Shown piece after piece: positions 34,787 to 43,314 of a stretch of DNA of 64,000 bases. Positions within the stretch are counted from its first letter, which is position 1. Every line of letters starts with the position of its first letter. A program made the position numbers and the translations under genes. The DNA comes from Amycolatopsis lurida (GTDB lineage Bacteria; Actinomycetota; Actinomycetes; Mycobacteriales; Pseudonocardiaceae). The stretch is taken from NCBI RefSeq assembly GCF_900105055.1, contig NZ_FNTA01000004.1, positions 3,999,501-4,063,500 on the forward strand, read 5' to 3'. A model generated the notes under the pieces. That model searched no databases and was not told where the DNA came from. It saw only the letters and a list, made by a program, of their open reading frames with translations.

Positions 34787-35580
34787 GGCGAGCACGGCGC
34801 CACCTCCCGGACCGAGAAGCCGCGGTTGAGCGCGCGCAGCAGGACCGCGTCCGTGTGCCCGGCTTCGACGGTCAAGATGACTTTCCCGCCTTCGGCCACG
34901 GCTTGGCTGACGCCCGGTTCCGAGGACCAGTCACCGTCGGGCCCGTGCAGGACGATCCTTGTCGCGCCTGCTTCGACCGGGGTCAGGAGGCCGCCGTCCA
35001 TCCGGTAGGCGACGTCGGCATGGGCGTGCACGACGGCCGCGCGGTGGTCGGTGAAGACCACGCTCGCACCCCGGTCCTTGGTCTCGGCGACGAGTTCGCC
35101 GAGCACCGCGTGGGCTTCGACGTCGAGCCCGGACCAAGGCTCGTCGAGGATCAGCAGTTCCGGCCCGGCGAGGACCGCTTGCGCGAGACCGACTTTCTGG
35201 GCGTTGCCCTTCGACAGGGTCCGCAAGGGCGCGTCCGGCCCGCCGACCAGCGCCAGCCGGTCCAACAGCGGGTCGATCGCCGACAAGTCGACATGACCGT
35301 CGATGCGAGCCATATGCCGCAGGTACGCCCGGGCGCTCATCCGCTGTCCCGCCGGGAAGCGGTCCGGCAGGTAGCCGACCCGCGGGCTGCCCACGACGTT
35401 TCCCGAAGTAACCCGCGAAAGTGCCGCGAGGATCCTGAGCAGCGTCGACTTTCCCGAACCGTTCGAGCCGAGGACACCGATCACGCGACCGGCAGGGACG
35501 TCGAGGTCGACGTCGACGAGCACGGGTTCACCGCGGCCGTAGCGCTTACCGACTCCTTCGAGCCGGATCAGCGTGGTCAC
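34783..35580 (-). CDS. ABC transporter ATP-binding protein
   Basis: 265 aa from the GTG at 35580, overlapping the PabA stop (GTGA). Walker A GSNGSGKST, signature LSKGNAQKV (a variant of LSGGQ typical of ABC-2-type exporters), Walker B LLILDEPWSGLD, and an H-loop with FTDHRAAVV in place of the usual THD. A C-terminal extension of about 70 residues is not a standard domain. It pairs with the adjacent membrane subunit. Substrate unknown. Confidence 0.87.
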   Translation of the reverse strand: MTTLIRLEGVGKRYGRGEPVLVDVDLDVPAGRVIGVLGSNGSGKSTLLRILAALSRVTSGNVVGSPRVGYLPDRFPAGQRMSARAYLRHMARIDGHVDLSAIDPLLDRLALVGGPDAPLRTLSKGNAQKVGLAQAVLAGPELLILDEPWSGLDVEAHAVLGELVAETKDRGASVVFTDHRAAVVHAHADVAYRMDGGLLTPVEAGATRIVLHGPDGDWSSEPGVSQAVAEGGKVILTVEAGHTDAVLLRALNRGFSVREVAPCSP

Positions 35581-36221
35581 GCAGCAGCGGCCTTCTGCAG
35601 CGCGCGAGTCGCCTCTTCGAGTTCGTTGACCGTGGCGTCGGGGACCGGGTGCCCGGCCGCAGCCATCCAGTTCGCCAGCATCCGGTGCCCGCCCTGGGTG
35701 AGCACGGATTCGGGATGGAACTGGACCCCTTCGAGCGGCAGCTCGCGGTGCCGCATGCCCATCACGACCCCGGAGTCCGTGCGACCTGTGATCTCGAACA
35801 CGGCTTCGTCGATGGTTTCGGGCAGAACGGTCAGCGAGTGGTACCGCGTGGCGGTGAATTCCGCGGGGAGCCCGGCGAGCACTCCGTCGCCCGAATGGTG
35901 GACTTGACTGGTCTTGCCGTGCAGCAGTTCCGGGGCGCGGTCGACCGTGGCGCCGAAGACGACGCCGAGGGCCTGGTGGCCGAGGCAGACGCCGAGCATC
36001 GGGATGCGCTTCTCCGCGCATTCGCGGATGACGTCCATGCTCTGACCAGCGCGTTCCGGGGTTCCGGGGCCGGGAGAGACGAGTACCGCGTCGAACTCGC
36101 CGAGCTTGCCGACGTCCACCACGTCGTTCCGCCAGACGGTGCAGTCGGCGCCGAGCTGGGCCAGATACTGGACCAGGTTGTAGACAAAACTGTCGTAGTT
36201 GTCGACGACGAGCACGCGCAT
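35577..36221 (-). CDS. pabA: Glutamine amidotransferase, aminodeoxychorismate/anthranilate synthase component II
   Basis: 214 aa. Class I glutamine amidotransferase: oxyanion segment SPGPGTPE, nucleophile Cys79 in GVCLGHQ, and HxE pair in VQFHPES. It supplies ammonia to a chorismate-using partner for folate (PabB) or tryptophan (TrpE); many actinobacteria use one protein for both, and the mycobacterial homologue beside pknB is called trpG. The position near pknB is conserved although an insertion now separates them. The last 20 residues (NELEEATRALQKAAAA) are an added tail. Confidence 0.92.
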   Translation of the reverse strand: MRVLVVDNYDSFVYNLVQYLAQLGADCTVWRNDVVDVGKLGEFDAVLVSPGPGTPERAGQSMDVIRECAEKRIPMLGVCLGHQALGVVFGATVDRAPELLHGKTSQVHHSGDGVLAGLPAEFTATRYHSLTVLPETIDEAVFEITGRTDSGVVMGMRHRELPLEGVQFHPESVLTQGGHRMLANWMAAAGHPVPDATVNELEEATRALQKAAAA

Positions 36222-36275
36222 GAAGCCAGCTTAGCGGCTCCCACCAGGTGGACCGTACGCCAGATCACAATGATT

Positions 36276-36291
36276 GTTAGGGCTGCCTAAC
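36276..36291. promoter_or_regulatory. Iron-box-like palindrome (IdeR/DtxR/DmdR type)
   Basis: GTTAGG-gctg-CCTAAC is a perfect 6+6 dyad; the surrounding TTAGGGCTGCCTAACTTA matches the consensus TTAGGTTAGGCTAACCTAA at 13 of 19 positions. It lies within 20 bases of the fprA start, over the likely promoter. A near-identical dyad occurs at 57941-57956. Confidence 0.6.
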
Positions 36292-36305
36292 TTACCGTGG
36301 TAGGA

Positions 36306-37652
36306 GTGAGCCGTTCTCTTCGTGTAGCCATCGTGGGTGCCGGTCCGGCCGGCATCTACGCCGCCGACATCCTCGACAAGTCCGACGCCGACGTGACGAT
36401 CGACCTGTTCGAGCGCATGCCGGCGCCGTTCGGGCTGATCCGGTACGGCGTCGCGCCCGACCACCCCCGGATCAAGGGCATCGTCACCGCCCTGCACAAG
36501 GTCCTCGACAAGCCGAACATCCGGCTGCTGGGCAACGTCGACTACGGGACCGACCTGAAGCTCGACGACCTGCGCCAGTTCTACGACGCGGTGATCTTCT
36601 CGACCGGCGCCATGGCCGACCGCGCGCTCGACATCCCCGGGATCGACCTCGACGGCAGCTACGGCGCCGCCGACTTCGTCTCCTGGTACGACGGGCACCC
36701 GGACGTGCCGCGCACCTGGCCGCTGAACGCGACCTCGGTCGCGGTCCTCGGGGTCGGGAACGTGGCGCTCGACGTGGCGCGGATCCTCGCGAAGACCGCC
36801 GACGAGCTGCTCAGCACCGACATCCCGGACAACGTCTACCAGGGTCTGAAGGCCAGCCCGGTCACCGACGTGCACGTGTTCGGCCGCCGCGGCCCGGCAC
36901 AGGCGAAGTTCACGCCGCTGGAGCTGCGGGAGCTGGACCACTCGCCGAACGTCGAGGTCATCGTCTACCCCGAGGACATCGAGTTCGACGAGGGCAGCAT
37001 CGCCGCGCTGCGGGCGTCGAAGCAGATCGACATGGTCGTGAAGACGCTGCAGGAGTGGGCGATCCGCGACCAGGGCGACCGGCCGAAGCGGCTCCACCTG
37101 CACTTCCTGCACTCGCCGTGCGAGATCGTCGGCGAGGACGGCAAGGTGACCGGTCTGCGGACCGAGCGCACCGAACTGACCGGTGACGGCAACGTGCGCG
37201 GCACCGGCGAATTCCACGACTGGGACGTCCAGGCCGTCTACCGCGCGGTGGGCTACCTGTCGTCGCATCTGCCGGAAATCCCGTTCGACCACACCACCGG
37301 GACCGTGCCGAACCAGGCGGGCCGGGTGCTGGACATCGACGAGGAGCAGGTGCCGGGCGTCTACGTGACCGGCTGGATCAAGCGCGGTCCGGTCGGCCTC
37401 ATCGGCCACACCAAGGGCGACGCGGCCGAAACCATCGCGAGCCTGCTGGCCGACGCCGACAACCTCACGGCCCCGGCCGTCGAGGACCCTGATGCGATCC
37501 TCGGTTTCCTGACCGAACGCGGCGTTCCCTTCACCACTTGGGAAGGCTGGGGCAAGCTCGACGCCCACGAGAAGTCGTTGGGCGCCCCGCACGGCCGTGA
37601 CCGCGTGAAGGTCGTGGAACGCGACGAGATGACCCGCATCTCGCGCTCCTGA
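36306..37652 (+). CDS. fprA: FprA-type NADPH-ferredoxin/adrenodoxin reductase
   Basis: 448 aa from the GTG at 36306, which gives the normal N terminus SRSLRVAIVGAGPAGIYAA; a GTG at 36297 would add three residues, and neither has a clear RBS. FAD-binding GAGPAG, followed by PFGLIRYGVAPDHP, is diagnostic of adrenodoxin-reductase-like enzymes. NADPH-binding region GVGNVALDVARIL, then GRRGPAQAKFT. The C-terminal YVTGWIKRGPVGLIGHTKGDA is the conserved FAD-contact motif. It passes electrons from NADPH to ferredoxins for cytochromes P450 or iron-sulfur enzymes. An iron-box-like site overlaps its promoter. Confidence 0.93.
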   Translation: MSRSLRVAIVGAGPAGIYAADILDKSDADVTIDLFERMPAPFGLIRYGVAPDHPRIKGIVTALHKVLDKPNIRLLGNVDYGTDLKLDDLRQFYDAVIFSTGAMADRALDIPGIDLDGSYGAADFVSWYDGHPDVPRTWPLNATSVAVLGVGNVALDVARILAKTADELLSTDIPDNVYQGLKASPVTDVHVFGRRGPAQAKFTPLELRELDHSPNVEVIVYPEDIEFDEGSIAALRASKQIDMVVKTLQEWAIRDQGDRPKRLHLHFLHSPCEIVGEDGKVTGLRTERTELTGDGNVRGTGEFHDWDVQAVYRAVGYLSSHLPEIPFDHTTGTVPNQAGRVLDIDEEQVPGVYVTGWIKRGPVGLIGHTKGDAAETIASLLADADNLTAPAVEDPDAILGFLTERGVPFTTWEGWGKLDAHEKSLGAPHGRDRVKVVERDEMTRISRS

Positions 37653-37657
37653 AAACT

Positions 37658-37712
37658 GCGCGTGAAGGCCCCCTTCCCTCGGCTGAGTCGAGGGAAGGGG
37701 GCCTTCACGCGC
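37658..37712. terminator. Bidirectional terminator, 24-bp perfect stem
   Basis: Arms 37658-37681 and 37689-37712 are perfect complements (GCGCGTGAAGGCCCCCTTCC core) with a 7-base loop. It lies between convergent fprA and the response regulator, with TTT on one flank and AAAA on the other. Confidence 0.88.
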
Positions 37713-37717
37713 TTTGG

Positions 37718-38371
37718 TCAGGAGCCCAGGTAGGCCAGGACCGCCAGGACGCGGCGGTTCGTGTCGTCCGAGGCGACGATGCCGAGTTTCGCGAAGATGT
37801 TCGCGGTGTGCTTCCCCACCGCACCCTCGCTGAAGTGCAGCCGCGAAGCGATGGCGGCGTTGGAACAACCCTCGGCCATGAGCCCGAGCACCTCGCGTTC
37901 GCGCGGGGTCAACGCCGCGAGGGGGTCGGAGGCGTTGCCCGCCACCAGTTTCGCGATCACTTCGGGATCCATCGCGGTCCCGCCGCCCGCCACTCGCCGC
38001 ACCGCGTCGATGAACTGGCCGGCGTTGAAGACGCGGTCCTTCAGCAGATAGCCGATCGCGCCCGCGCCGTCGGCGAGCAGCTCACGCGCGTAGAGCTGCT
38101 CGACGTGTTGTGACAGAACGAGAATCGGCAAGCCGGGGATATCCCGCCGCACCGCCAGCGCGACCTGAAGCCCCTCGTCGGTGAGCGTCGGCGGCATGCG
38201 GACGTCGACGACCGAAACGTCGGGCCGGTGTGTGCGCAGCGCCCGGTCCAGTTCCGGCCCGGTGCCCACCGCCTCGACGACGTCGAAACCGTGCGCGGTC
38301 AGCAAATGCGTCAAGCCGTCTCGGAGGAGGTACTGGTCCTCGGCGACGACGCAACGGGGTCGAGCTGGCAC
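37718..38371 (-). CDS. NarL/LuxR-family response regulator
   Basis: 217 aa from the GTG at 38371; this start directly precedes the receiver domain. Receiver: AEDQ acidic pocket, phospho-acceptor Asp56 (SVVDVRMPP), and a conserved Lys in GYLLKDRVF. C-terminal LuxR helix-turn-helix: LTPREREVLGLMAEGCSNAA, then SEGAVGKHTANIFAKLGI. It overlaps the 3' end of the histidine kinase gene by 61 bases, so the pair is one unit. Its target may be the divergent DrrAB-like exporter at 40220. Confidence 0.92.
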   Translation of the reverse strand: MPARPRCVVAEDQYLLRDGLTHLLTAHGFDVVEAVGTGPELDRALRTHRPDVSVVDVRMPPTLTDEGLQVALAVRRDIPGLPILVLSQHVEQLYARELLADGAGAIGYLLKDRVFNAGQFIDAVRRVAGGGTAMDPEVIAKLVAGNASDPLAALTPREREVLGLMAEGCSNAAIASRLHFSEGAVGKHTANIFAKLGIVASDDTNRRVLAVLAYLGS

Positions 38372-40086
38372 GGGAGCTCCATGATCGCCTTCGTCGGCCC
38401 GCCGAGCGGGCTGGTCAGGGCAAAAGTACCGTCGAACGCGCCCAGCCTGCGCTCGATCCCGCGAATCCCGCTCCCCCGCGCCGCGTTCGCGCCGCCCTTC
38501 CCGTCGTCGGTCACCTCGATCCGCAACAGACCGTCGTCGTAGTCCAGGTCGATCGACACTCGCCGCGCCTCGCCGTGCTTCGCCGCGTTGCCCAACAGCT
38601 CGCTGATCGCGAAGTACGCGCACGCCTCCGCGGGCTGCTCCAGCCGAGGCAGGGCGCCGTTCACCGAGGCCCGCAGCGGACTGTCGAGCGCCATCGCCCG
38701 CACCGCGTCACCGAGCCCGCGCTCGGACAACACCGGCGGGTGAATCCCGCGCACCAGCAGCCGGAGCTCGGTCAGCGTCTCGGACGACGTCTGCCGAAGC
38801 TCGGCCGCCAGCCGTTTCGCCGCGGCCGGATCGCTGTCGATCAGCGCTTCGACCGCCCCCAGCTTCATGCCCATCGCGACCAGCCGCGACTGGACGCCGT
38901 CGTGCAGATCGCGCTCGATACGCCGCAGCTCGGCGGCCTGCGCGACCGACGCGTCGGTCCGCGTCTGCTTCAGCCGTTCGACACGCTGCGCCAGCCGCGA
39001 AGCCTCTGTCGGCCCGAGAAGCAGCTTCGCGAAGCGCGCTCCCGAGCGGGCCAGCCACGGTGTCGCAAGTAGTCCGGCGATGGTCGCGGCCACCGCGACG
39101 GGAGTCAGCGCGAGCGCTTGCCCGAACGGACGCGAGATCCAAAGGGCGGCCAAGCCTCCGATACCGCCGAACACCAGCGCCGCCGTCGGCACCACCATCA
39201 GCAGCAGCACCACGGAGTTGACCACCGCGGCCGCCAGGTCACGCCAGGTCGCGCGGTCGAACATCGCCCAGCGGAAGCGCGCCAGCCGCGCCGGCCACCA
39301 CGGCGTGTCGTACAGCTGCCGTCCGTGCTGGTACATCCCGTCTGCTCGGGGGACGGGGAACGGCGGCTCCGGCAGGTACGGGCGGTCGATCCGCACACCG
39401 GTCCAGATCTTGGCCTCGCGGCGCAGGGTGTCGGTCACCGAGCGGCCGGCGACGACCATCGTCGGGAACAGCGGCGACGGCCAGATCAGGCTGAGCAGCG
39501 TCGGGATCGCCATCCCCAGTTGCGCGACCGAAAGCGCGAACAGGCCCAGCTGGAACCCCAGCGCCTTCAGCCCGCCTTTGACCCGGCCGTCCCTGGCGCG
39601 GGAGGGGCGAGGTCCGAGCCACCAGCGCGTCCACTTCCCGTACAGCCGGAGCGCGCGCGGCCCGGTCAGCAGGACCGCGGGCACCAGCAGCAGGCCCGCG
39701 AGCGGATTCCACAGCTGCCAGCCGAGGTCGCGGCCGGTCGCCGGATCGTCGGAGATCCACTCGAACCGTTTGGTCCACTTGATGAACCACGACCGCTTGA
39801 ACAGGCTGTTTCCGTCGCGGTACCAGCCGTCGCGCTCACGTTCGGGCTCCGGCGGCGCCGGCCGGTAGGGCGGTTCGACGTCGACACCGCACCAGCGTCC
39901 GGCCAGCCGCCTGGTGAGCGCGGCGCGCGGACGCGTTCCTTCGAGCGCCAGCGTGTAGGCGAAGACCAGGCCGACACAGAGCAGGCAGAAACCCACCAGT
40001 TCGAGCAGCAGGTCCAGCCAGCTCACCAGCGCCAAGCCCGCGAGCGCGAAGCCCCGGCGCACTGAGGTGAGGTAGGTGCGGATCAT
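38311..40086 (-). CDS. Sensor histidine kinase with two membrane-embedded sensor modules
   Basis: 591 aa. The first 350 residues contain two repeats of a membrane module, each with paired helices and a W-rich loop (WYRDGNSLFKRSWFIKWTKRF and MYQHGRQLYDTPWWPARL are the equivalent segments). A HisKA_3 domain follows with phospho-acceptor His395 in RDLHDGVQ, and a HATPase domain with NAAKHG and DDGKGG. The duplicated sensor is typical of actinobacterial envelope-stress kinases of the LiaS/DesK type. It begins 133 bases from the divergent ABC exporter genes. Confidence 0.9.
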   Translation of the reverse strand: MIRTYLTSVRRGFALAGLALVSWLDLLLELVGFCLLCVGLVFAYTLALEGTRPRAALTRRLAGRWCGVDVEPPYRPAPPEPERERDGWYRDGNSLFKRSWFIKWTKRFEWISDDPATGRDLGWQLWNPLAGLLLVPAVLLTGPRALRLYGKWTRWWLGPRPSRARDGRVKGGLKALGFQLGLFALSVAQLGMAIPTLLSLIWPSPLFPTMVVAGRSVTDTLRREAKIWTGVRIDRPYLPEPPFPVPRADGMYQHGRQLYDTPWWPARLARFRWAMFDRATWRDLAAAVVNSVVLLLMVVPTAALVFGGIGGLAALWISRPFGQALALTPVAVAATIAGLLATPWLARSGARFAKLLLGPTEASRLAQRVERLKQTRTDASVAQAAELRRIERDLHDGVQSRLVAMGMKLGAVEALIDSDPAAAKRLAAELRQTSSETLTELRLLVRGIHPPVLSERGLGDAVRAMALDSPLRASVNGALPRLEQPAEACAYFAISELLGNAAKHGEARRVSIDLDYDDGLLRIEVTDDGKGGANAARGSGIRGIERRLGAFDGTFALTSPLGGPTKAIMELPCQLDPVASSPRTSTSSETA

Positions 40087-40219
40087 GCGACGAAGTCTTC
40101 CCCACCGCCCCGGCCCGCCACAGTGACCGCAGACCCCCGATCAGGGTGGGTCCAGCCCCACCCCGGTTGTGGGTTCAGCGCCATTCTGGCCAAGTCCGTT
40201 GCGCCATAACGTTTTTCGC

Positions 40220-40948
40220 ATGCCACTCATCGAAGTCAGCAACCTCCGCAAGACGTACGGGGAGCACGTCGCGGTCGACGACGTTTCGTTCCACGTGGAA
40301 CAGGGCGAGATCTTCGGGATCCTCGGGACCAACGGCGCGGGCAAGACCACCACGGTCGAATGCCTCCAGGGCCTGCGGACGCCGGACTCCGGCACCATGT
40401 CGGTCCTCGGTCTCGACCCCGGCAAGGACCACACCGCGCTGCGGCAGCGCCTCGGCTCCCAGCTCCAGGAGAGCCGACTGCCGGACAAGATCAAGGTCCA
40501 CGAGGCGCTGGAGCTCTACGCGTCCTTCTACGCGAACCACGCCGACACCGGTGACCTGCTCGCGAAGCTGGGTCTCACCGGGCAGCGGGATCAGTACTTC
40601 GGCAAGCTTTCCGGCGGGCAGAAGCAGCGCGTCTCGATCGCGCTCGCGCTGGTCGGCCGTCCCGAGGTCGCCGTCCTCGACGAGCTGACCACCGGACTGG
40701 ACCCGCATGCCCGCCGCGACACCTGGAAGCTCGTCGAGACCGTGCGCGACACCGGCGTCACCGTCCTCCTCGTCACGCACTTCATGGACGAGGCCGAACG
40801 CCTCTGCGACCGCCTGGCGATCTTCGACGCCGGCCGCGTGGTCGCCACCGGCACCCCCGGCGAACTTCGCGACCGCGCCGGTAAATCCACTTTGGATGAA
40901 GCCTTCGTGGCCCTGACCGGCCGCGACCGAGAGCAGGAGACGAAATGA
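40220..40948 (+). CDS. ABC-2 exporter ATP-binding protein (DrrA-like)
   Basis: 242 aa from the ATG at 40220. No Shine-Dalgarno is visible and a TATAAC-like CATAAC sits 10 bases upstream, so the message may be leaderless. Walker A GTNGAGKTT, Q-loop LGSQLQESRL, signature LSGGQKQRV, Walker B VAVLDELTTGLD (Leu in place of the usual Pro after DE), H-loop THFMDEAE. The DrrA-type C-terminal part is short. It overlaps its permease gene by ATGA. Confidence 0.92.
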   Translation: MPLIEVSNLRKTYGEHVAVDDVSFHVEQGEIFGILGTNGAGKTTTVECLQGLRTPDSGTMSVLGLDPGKDHTALRQRLGSQLQESRLPDKIKVHEALELYASFYANHADTGDLLAKLGLTGQRDQYFGKLSGGQKQRVSIALALVGRPEVAVLDELTTGLDPHARRDTWKLVETVRDTGVTVLLVTHFMDEAERLCDRLAIFDAGRVVATGTPGELRDRAGKSTLDEAFVALTGRDREQETK

Positions 40949-41679
40949 ACACGCTCGCCAAGATCACCCTCACCGAAACGAAAATCGCCCTCCGCACGCC
41001 GGGATTCGTCATCGGCGGGCTTCTCCTGCCGACGGCCATCACGGCCGTGCTCGGGGCGATCCCCGGCATTCGCGCGGAGAGCGGGACGACGACGGGCATG
41101 CGTTTCCTCGACGCCTGGGTGCCGTCGATGATCGTGCTCACCATGGCCATGATGGGCCTGCAGGCGATCCCCGGGATCATCGCGTCCTACCGCGAACAGG
41201 GCATCCTCCGCCGCTTCGCCACCACCCCGGTGCACCCGGTCCAGTTGCTGCTGGCGCAGCTGATCATCAACGTCACCGTGACGATCGGCGGGGTCGGCAT
41301 CCTCCTCGTGACGGCGGGCGTCGTCTTCGACGTCCCCAGCCCACGTCACCCGCTCGGCTTCCTGCTGACGTTCGTCCTCGGCACGATCGCGATCTTCGGC
41401 CTCGGCCTGATCGCCGCGGCGGTCGCCAAGACCAGCCGCGCCGCGGGCGGGATCGCGCTGATCGCCTACCTCCCGGTCATGTTCCTCGGCGGCGTCTGGT
41501 TGCCGCGTCCGTTGCTTCCGGAGGTCATCCGGGACCTCGGCGCGTACGTCCCGCCGGGCGTCAAAGCCCTCGAAGACGCCTGGACCGGCACTGGCGCCCA
41601 ACCGCTGCAACTCGCCGTTCTGGCGGCTTTCGCGCTGGGCAGTTGTGTCTTGGCGGCGAAGCTTTTTCGCTGGGAGTGA
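40945..41679 (+). CDS. ABC-2 type transporter permease (DrrB-like)
   Basis: 244 aa with six predicted helices and the ABC-2 signature near the end (YLPVMFLGGVWLPRPLLPE). Its ATG overlaps the ATPase stop. Together they form an exporter for lipids, drugs or antibiotics. A two-component system is divergently encoded upstream and is the likely regulator. Confidence 0.9.
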   Translation: MNTLAKITLTETKIALRTPGFVIGGLLLPTAITAVLGAIPGIRAESGTTTGMRFLDAWVPSMIVLTMAMMGLQAIPGIIASYREQGILRRFATTPVHPVQLLLAQLIINVTVTIGGVGILLVTAGVVFDVPSPRHPLGFLLTFVLGTIAIFGLGLIAAAVAKTSRAAGGIALIAYLPVMFLGGVWLPRPLLPEVIRDLGAYVPPGVKALEDAWTGTGAQPLQLAVLAAFALGSCVLAAKLFRWE

Positions 41680-41789
41680 CGGCCGCTTCCGCCAAAGTGG
41701 TGATGATGATCGTTTTCTCTTGTGGCTCGGGCCGAGGGTGAGTAGTCAGGTAGATGGCCCACGTTCACCGTGTCTCTCTCGGAGGTTCG

Positions 41790-42182
41790 ATGTCTCTGGA
41801 TGTATCGCCCGCGCTGCTGGAGAAGGCCGAGCGCGGGGAGGTCTCCGACGCCGAATTCGTCGCCTGTGTCCGGGAGTCCCTGCCCTACGCCTGGACCGTG
41901 ATCACCGGTGTCATCGCGGAGGCCGAAGGCGCGGCCGACGGGTTCGCCGACAACGAGACGCCGCCGCCGAGCGAGGCCGAACGCGGCCAGCTGCTGCGGG
42001 CGCTGGCCTCGGACTCCATCCGCGGCGGACTGGAACGGCACTTCGGGGTGAAGCTGGCGTTCCAGAACTGCCACCGGGTCGCCGCGTTCAAACCGTCCCA
42101 AGTGGACAGTGACCGCTACCGCGCGTTCATCTCGGTGCGCGGCCAGCTGCTGAACCAGAGCCCGGAACTCCGCGACTGCTAA
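41790..42182 (+). CDS. SCO5389-family conserved protein
   Basis: 130 aa from the ATG at 41790 with GGAGG 7 bases upstream. The sequence ALLEKAERGEVSDAEFVACV, FADNETPPPSE, LLRALASDSIRG and the C-terminal RGQLLNQSPELRDC are characteristic of a small cytoplasmic family found across actinobacteria and named after S. coelicolor SCO5389. No function is established. It is soluble, acidic and all-helical in appearance. Its last 4 bases overlap the convergent oxidoreductase gene. Confidence 0.85.
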   Translation: MSLDVSPALLEKAERGEVSDAEFVACVRESLPYAWTVITGVIAEAEGAADGFADNETPPPSEAERGQLLRALASDSIRGGLERHFGVKLAFQNCHRVAAFKPSQVDSDRYRAFISVRGQLLNQSPELRDC

Positions 42183-43186
42183 CCCCTGCGCAGCGCGGGC
42201 AGGACCTCTTCCCCGATCCGCGCGATGTTCTCGAGCGTTCCCTCCGGCGTACCGGACGCTTCCACCATCATGATCACGTGGGAGACCCCGGTACGCCGGA
42301 TGCTCGTTCCCAGCCGGTCGACGCAGTACTCCACGCCGCCGATCGGGTGCATCTCGCACAGCCGGTCGGTGTAGGAGACCGGATCCTTGTCGAGCCCCCG
42401 CTTGCCGTCGAGGTACACGTGTCCGGCGAAGCCCTCCTTGAGGGAGCCCGGCAACGCGGACCGCACGACGTCCAGCGCGTCGTCTCCGACCTGGCACATC
42501 ACCGTCGAGACATGCCCGGCGGCGGAATCGCCGTACGCGGCAAGGGTTTCGATCTTGCCGTCGTCGTCGGTGTGCAGCCCGAGCAGCATCGGCAGCCCGC
42601 GATCGGCGGCGAGCCGGACCGCGCGGGAGCCGGCGTCCCCGCAGGCCACGACCATGCGCGGAGCCCGCTCCGGCCGCGGCACCATCGGCACCTCGCGGAA
42701 CGCGAAGTGCTCCCCCTCGGCCGAGACGGTCTTCGACGTCATCGCGGCGAGTAGCAGGTCGAGGCTCTCCTCGAACCCGGTTTCGTAGCGGGACGCGCCG
42801 GTGCCGAAGATCTCCAGGTCCTGCCACGGCCCGCCCCGGCCGACGCCGATCCGCAGCCGTCCGCCGGAAACCGCGTCGAGCAGCGACCACTGCTCGGCGA
42901 GCGCCACCGGATGCGCGACCGACAGCACGCTCACCGCGGTACCGACGGCGATCCGCTCGGTACGGCCCAGCACGTGCGCGGCGAGGGTGATCGCGGACGG
43001 GCAGACGCCGTACGGCATGAAGTGGTGCTCGGCGAACCACACGTCGTCGAACCCGGCCCGCTCCGCGGCGATGGCGGCGTCGACCGACCGGCGCAGGACA
43101 TCGGCGTCCTCCTGGCCCGGAAACCGCCCGGAGACCAGGAAGACGCCGAACCGCGCGTCTACTGGACGCTCACTTCGTTGAACCAC
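42179..43186 (-). CDS. LLM-class (luciferase-like) flavin-dependent oxidoreductase
   Basis: 335 aa from a GTG at 43186; a GTG at 43204 is equally open and neither has an RBS. Both overlap the small membrane protein gene upstream. TIM-barrel bacterial-luciferase motifs: FGVFLVSGRFPGQ, VWFAEHHFMPYGVCPS, VLSVAHPVALAEQWSLLD, SGGRLRIGVGRGG, and the helix with YETGFEESLDLL. Such enzymes use FMNH2 or F420; which cofactor is used cannot be seen. Substrate unknown. Confidence 0.87.
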   Translation of the reverse strand: MVQRSERPVDARFGVFLVSGRFPGQEDADVLRRSVDAAIAAERAGFDDVWFAEHHFMPYGVCPSAITLAAHVLGRTERIAVGTAVSVLSVAHPVALAEQWSLLDAVSGGRLRIGVGRGGPWQDLEIFGTGASRYETGFEESLDLLLAAMTSKTVSAEGEHFAFREVPMVPRPERAPRMVVACGDAGSRAVRLAADRGLPMLLGLHTDDDGKIETLAAYGDSAAGHVSTVMCQVGDDALDVVRSALPGSLKEGFAGHVYLDGKRGLDKDPVSYTDRLCEMHPIGGVEYCVDRLGTSIRRTGVSHVIMMVEASGTPEGTLENIARIGEEVLPALRRG

Positions 43187-43314
43187 AGGCGCGGTTCCAG
43201 CCACGGGAAGACGACGAACATCAGCAGCGCCACGATCCCCAGCGCCAGCACGACCGCCGTCACCAGCTTCACCGCGAAGGGGCCCGGCAGCTTGCGCCAG
43301 ATCCAGCCGTACAT
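43159..43314 (-). CDS. Small single-pass membrane protein linked to class E sortase
   Basis: 51 aa. One membrane helix (VKLVTAVVLALGIVALLMFVVF) between WIWRKLPGPF and a short acidic tail ending NEVSVQ. The ATG overlaps the sortase stop (TGATG), so the two are coupled. Similar 50-aa proteins accompany class E sortases in other actinobacteria, which is family knowledge. It may be a scaffold or partner of the sortase. Confidence 0.8.
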   Translation of the reverse strand: MYGWIWRKLPGPFAVKLVTAVVLALGIVALLMFVVFPWLEPRLWFNEVSVQ

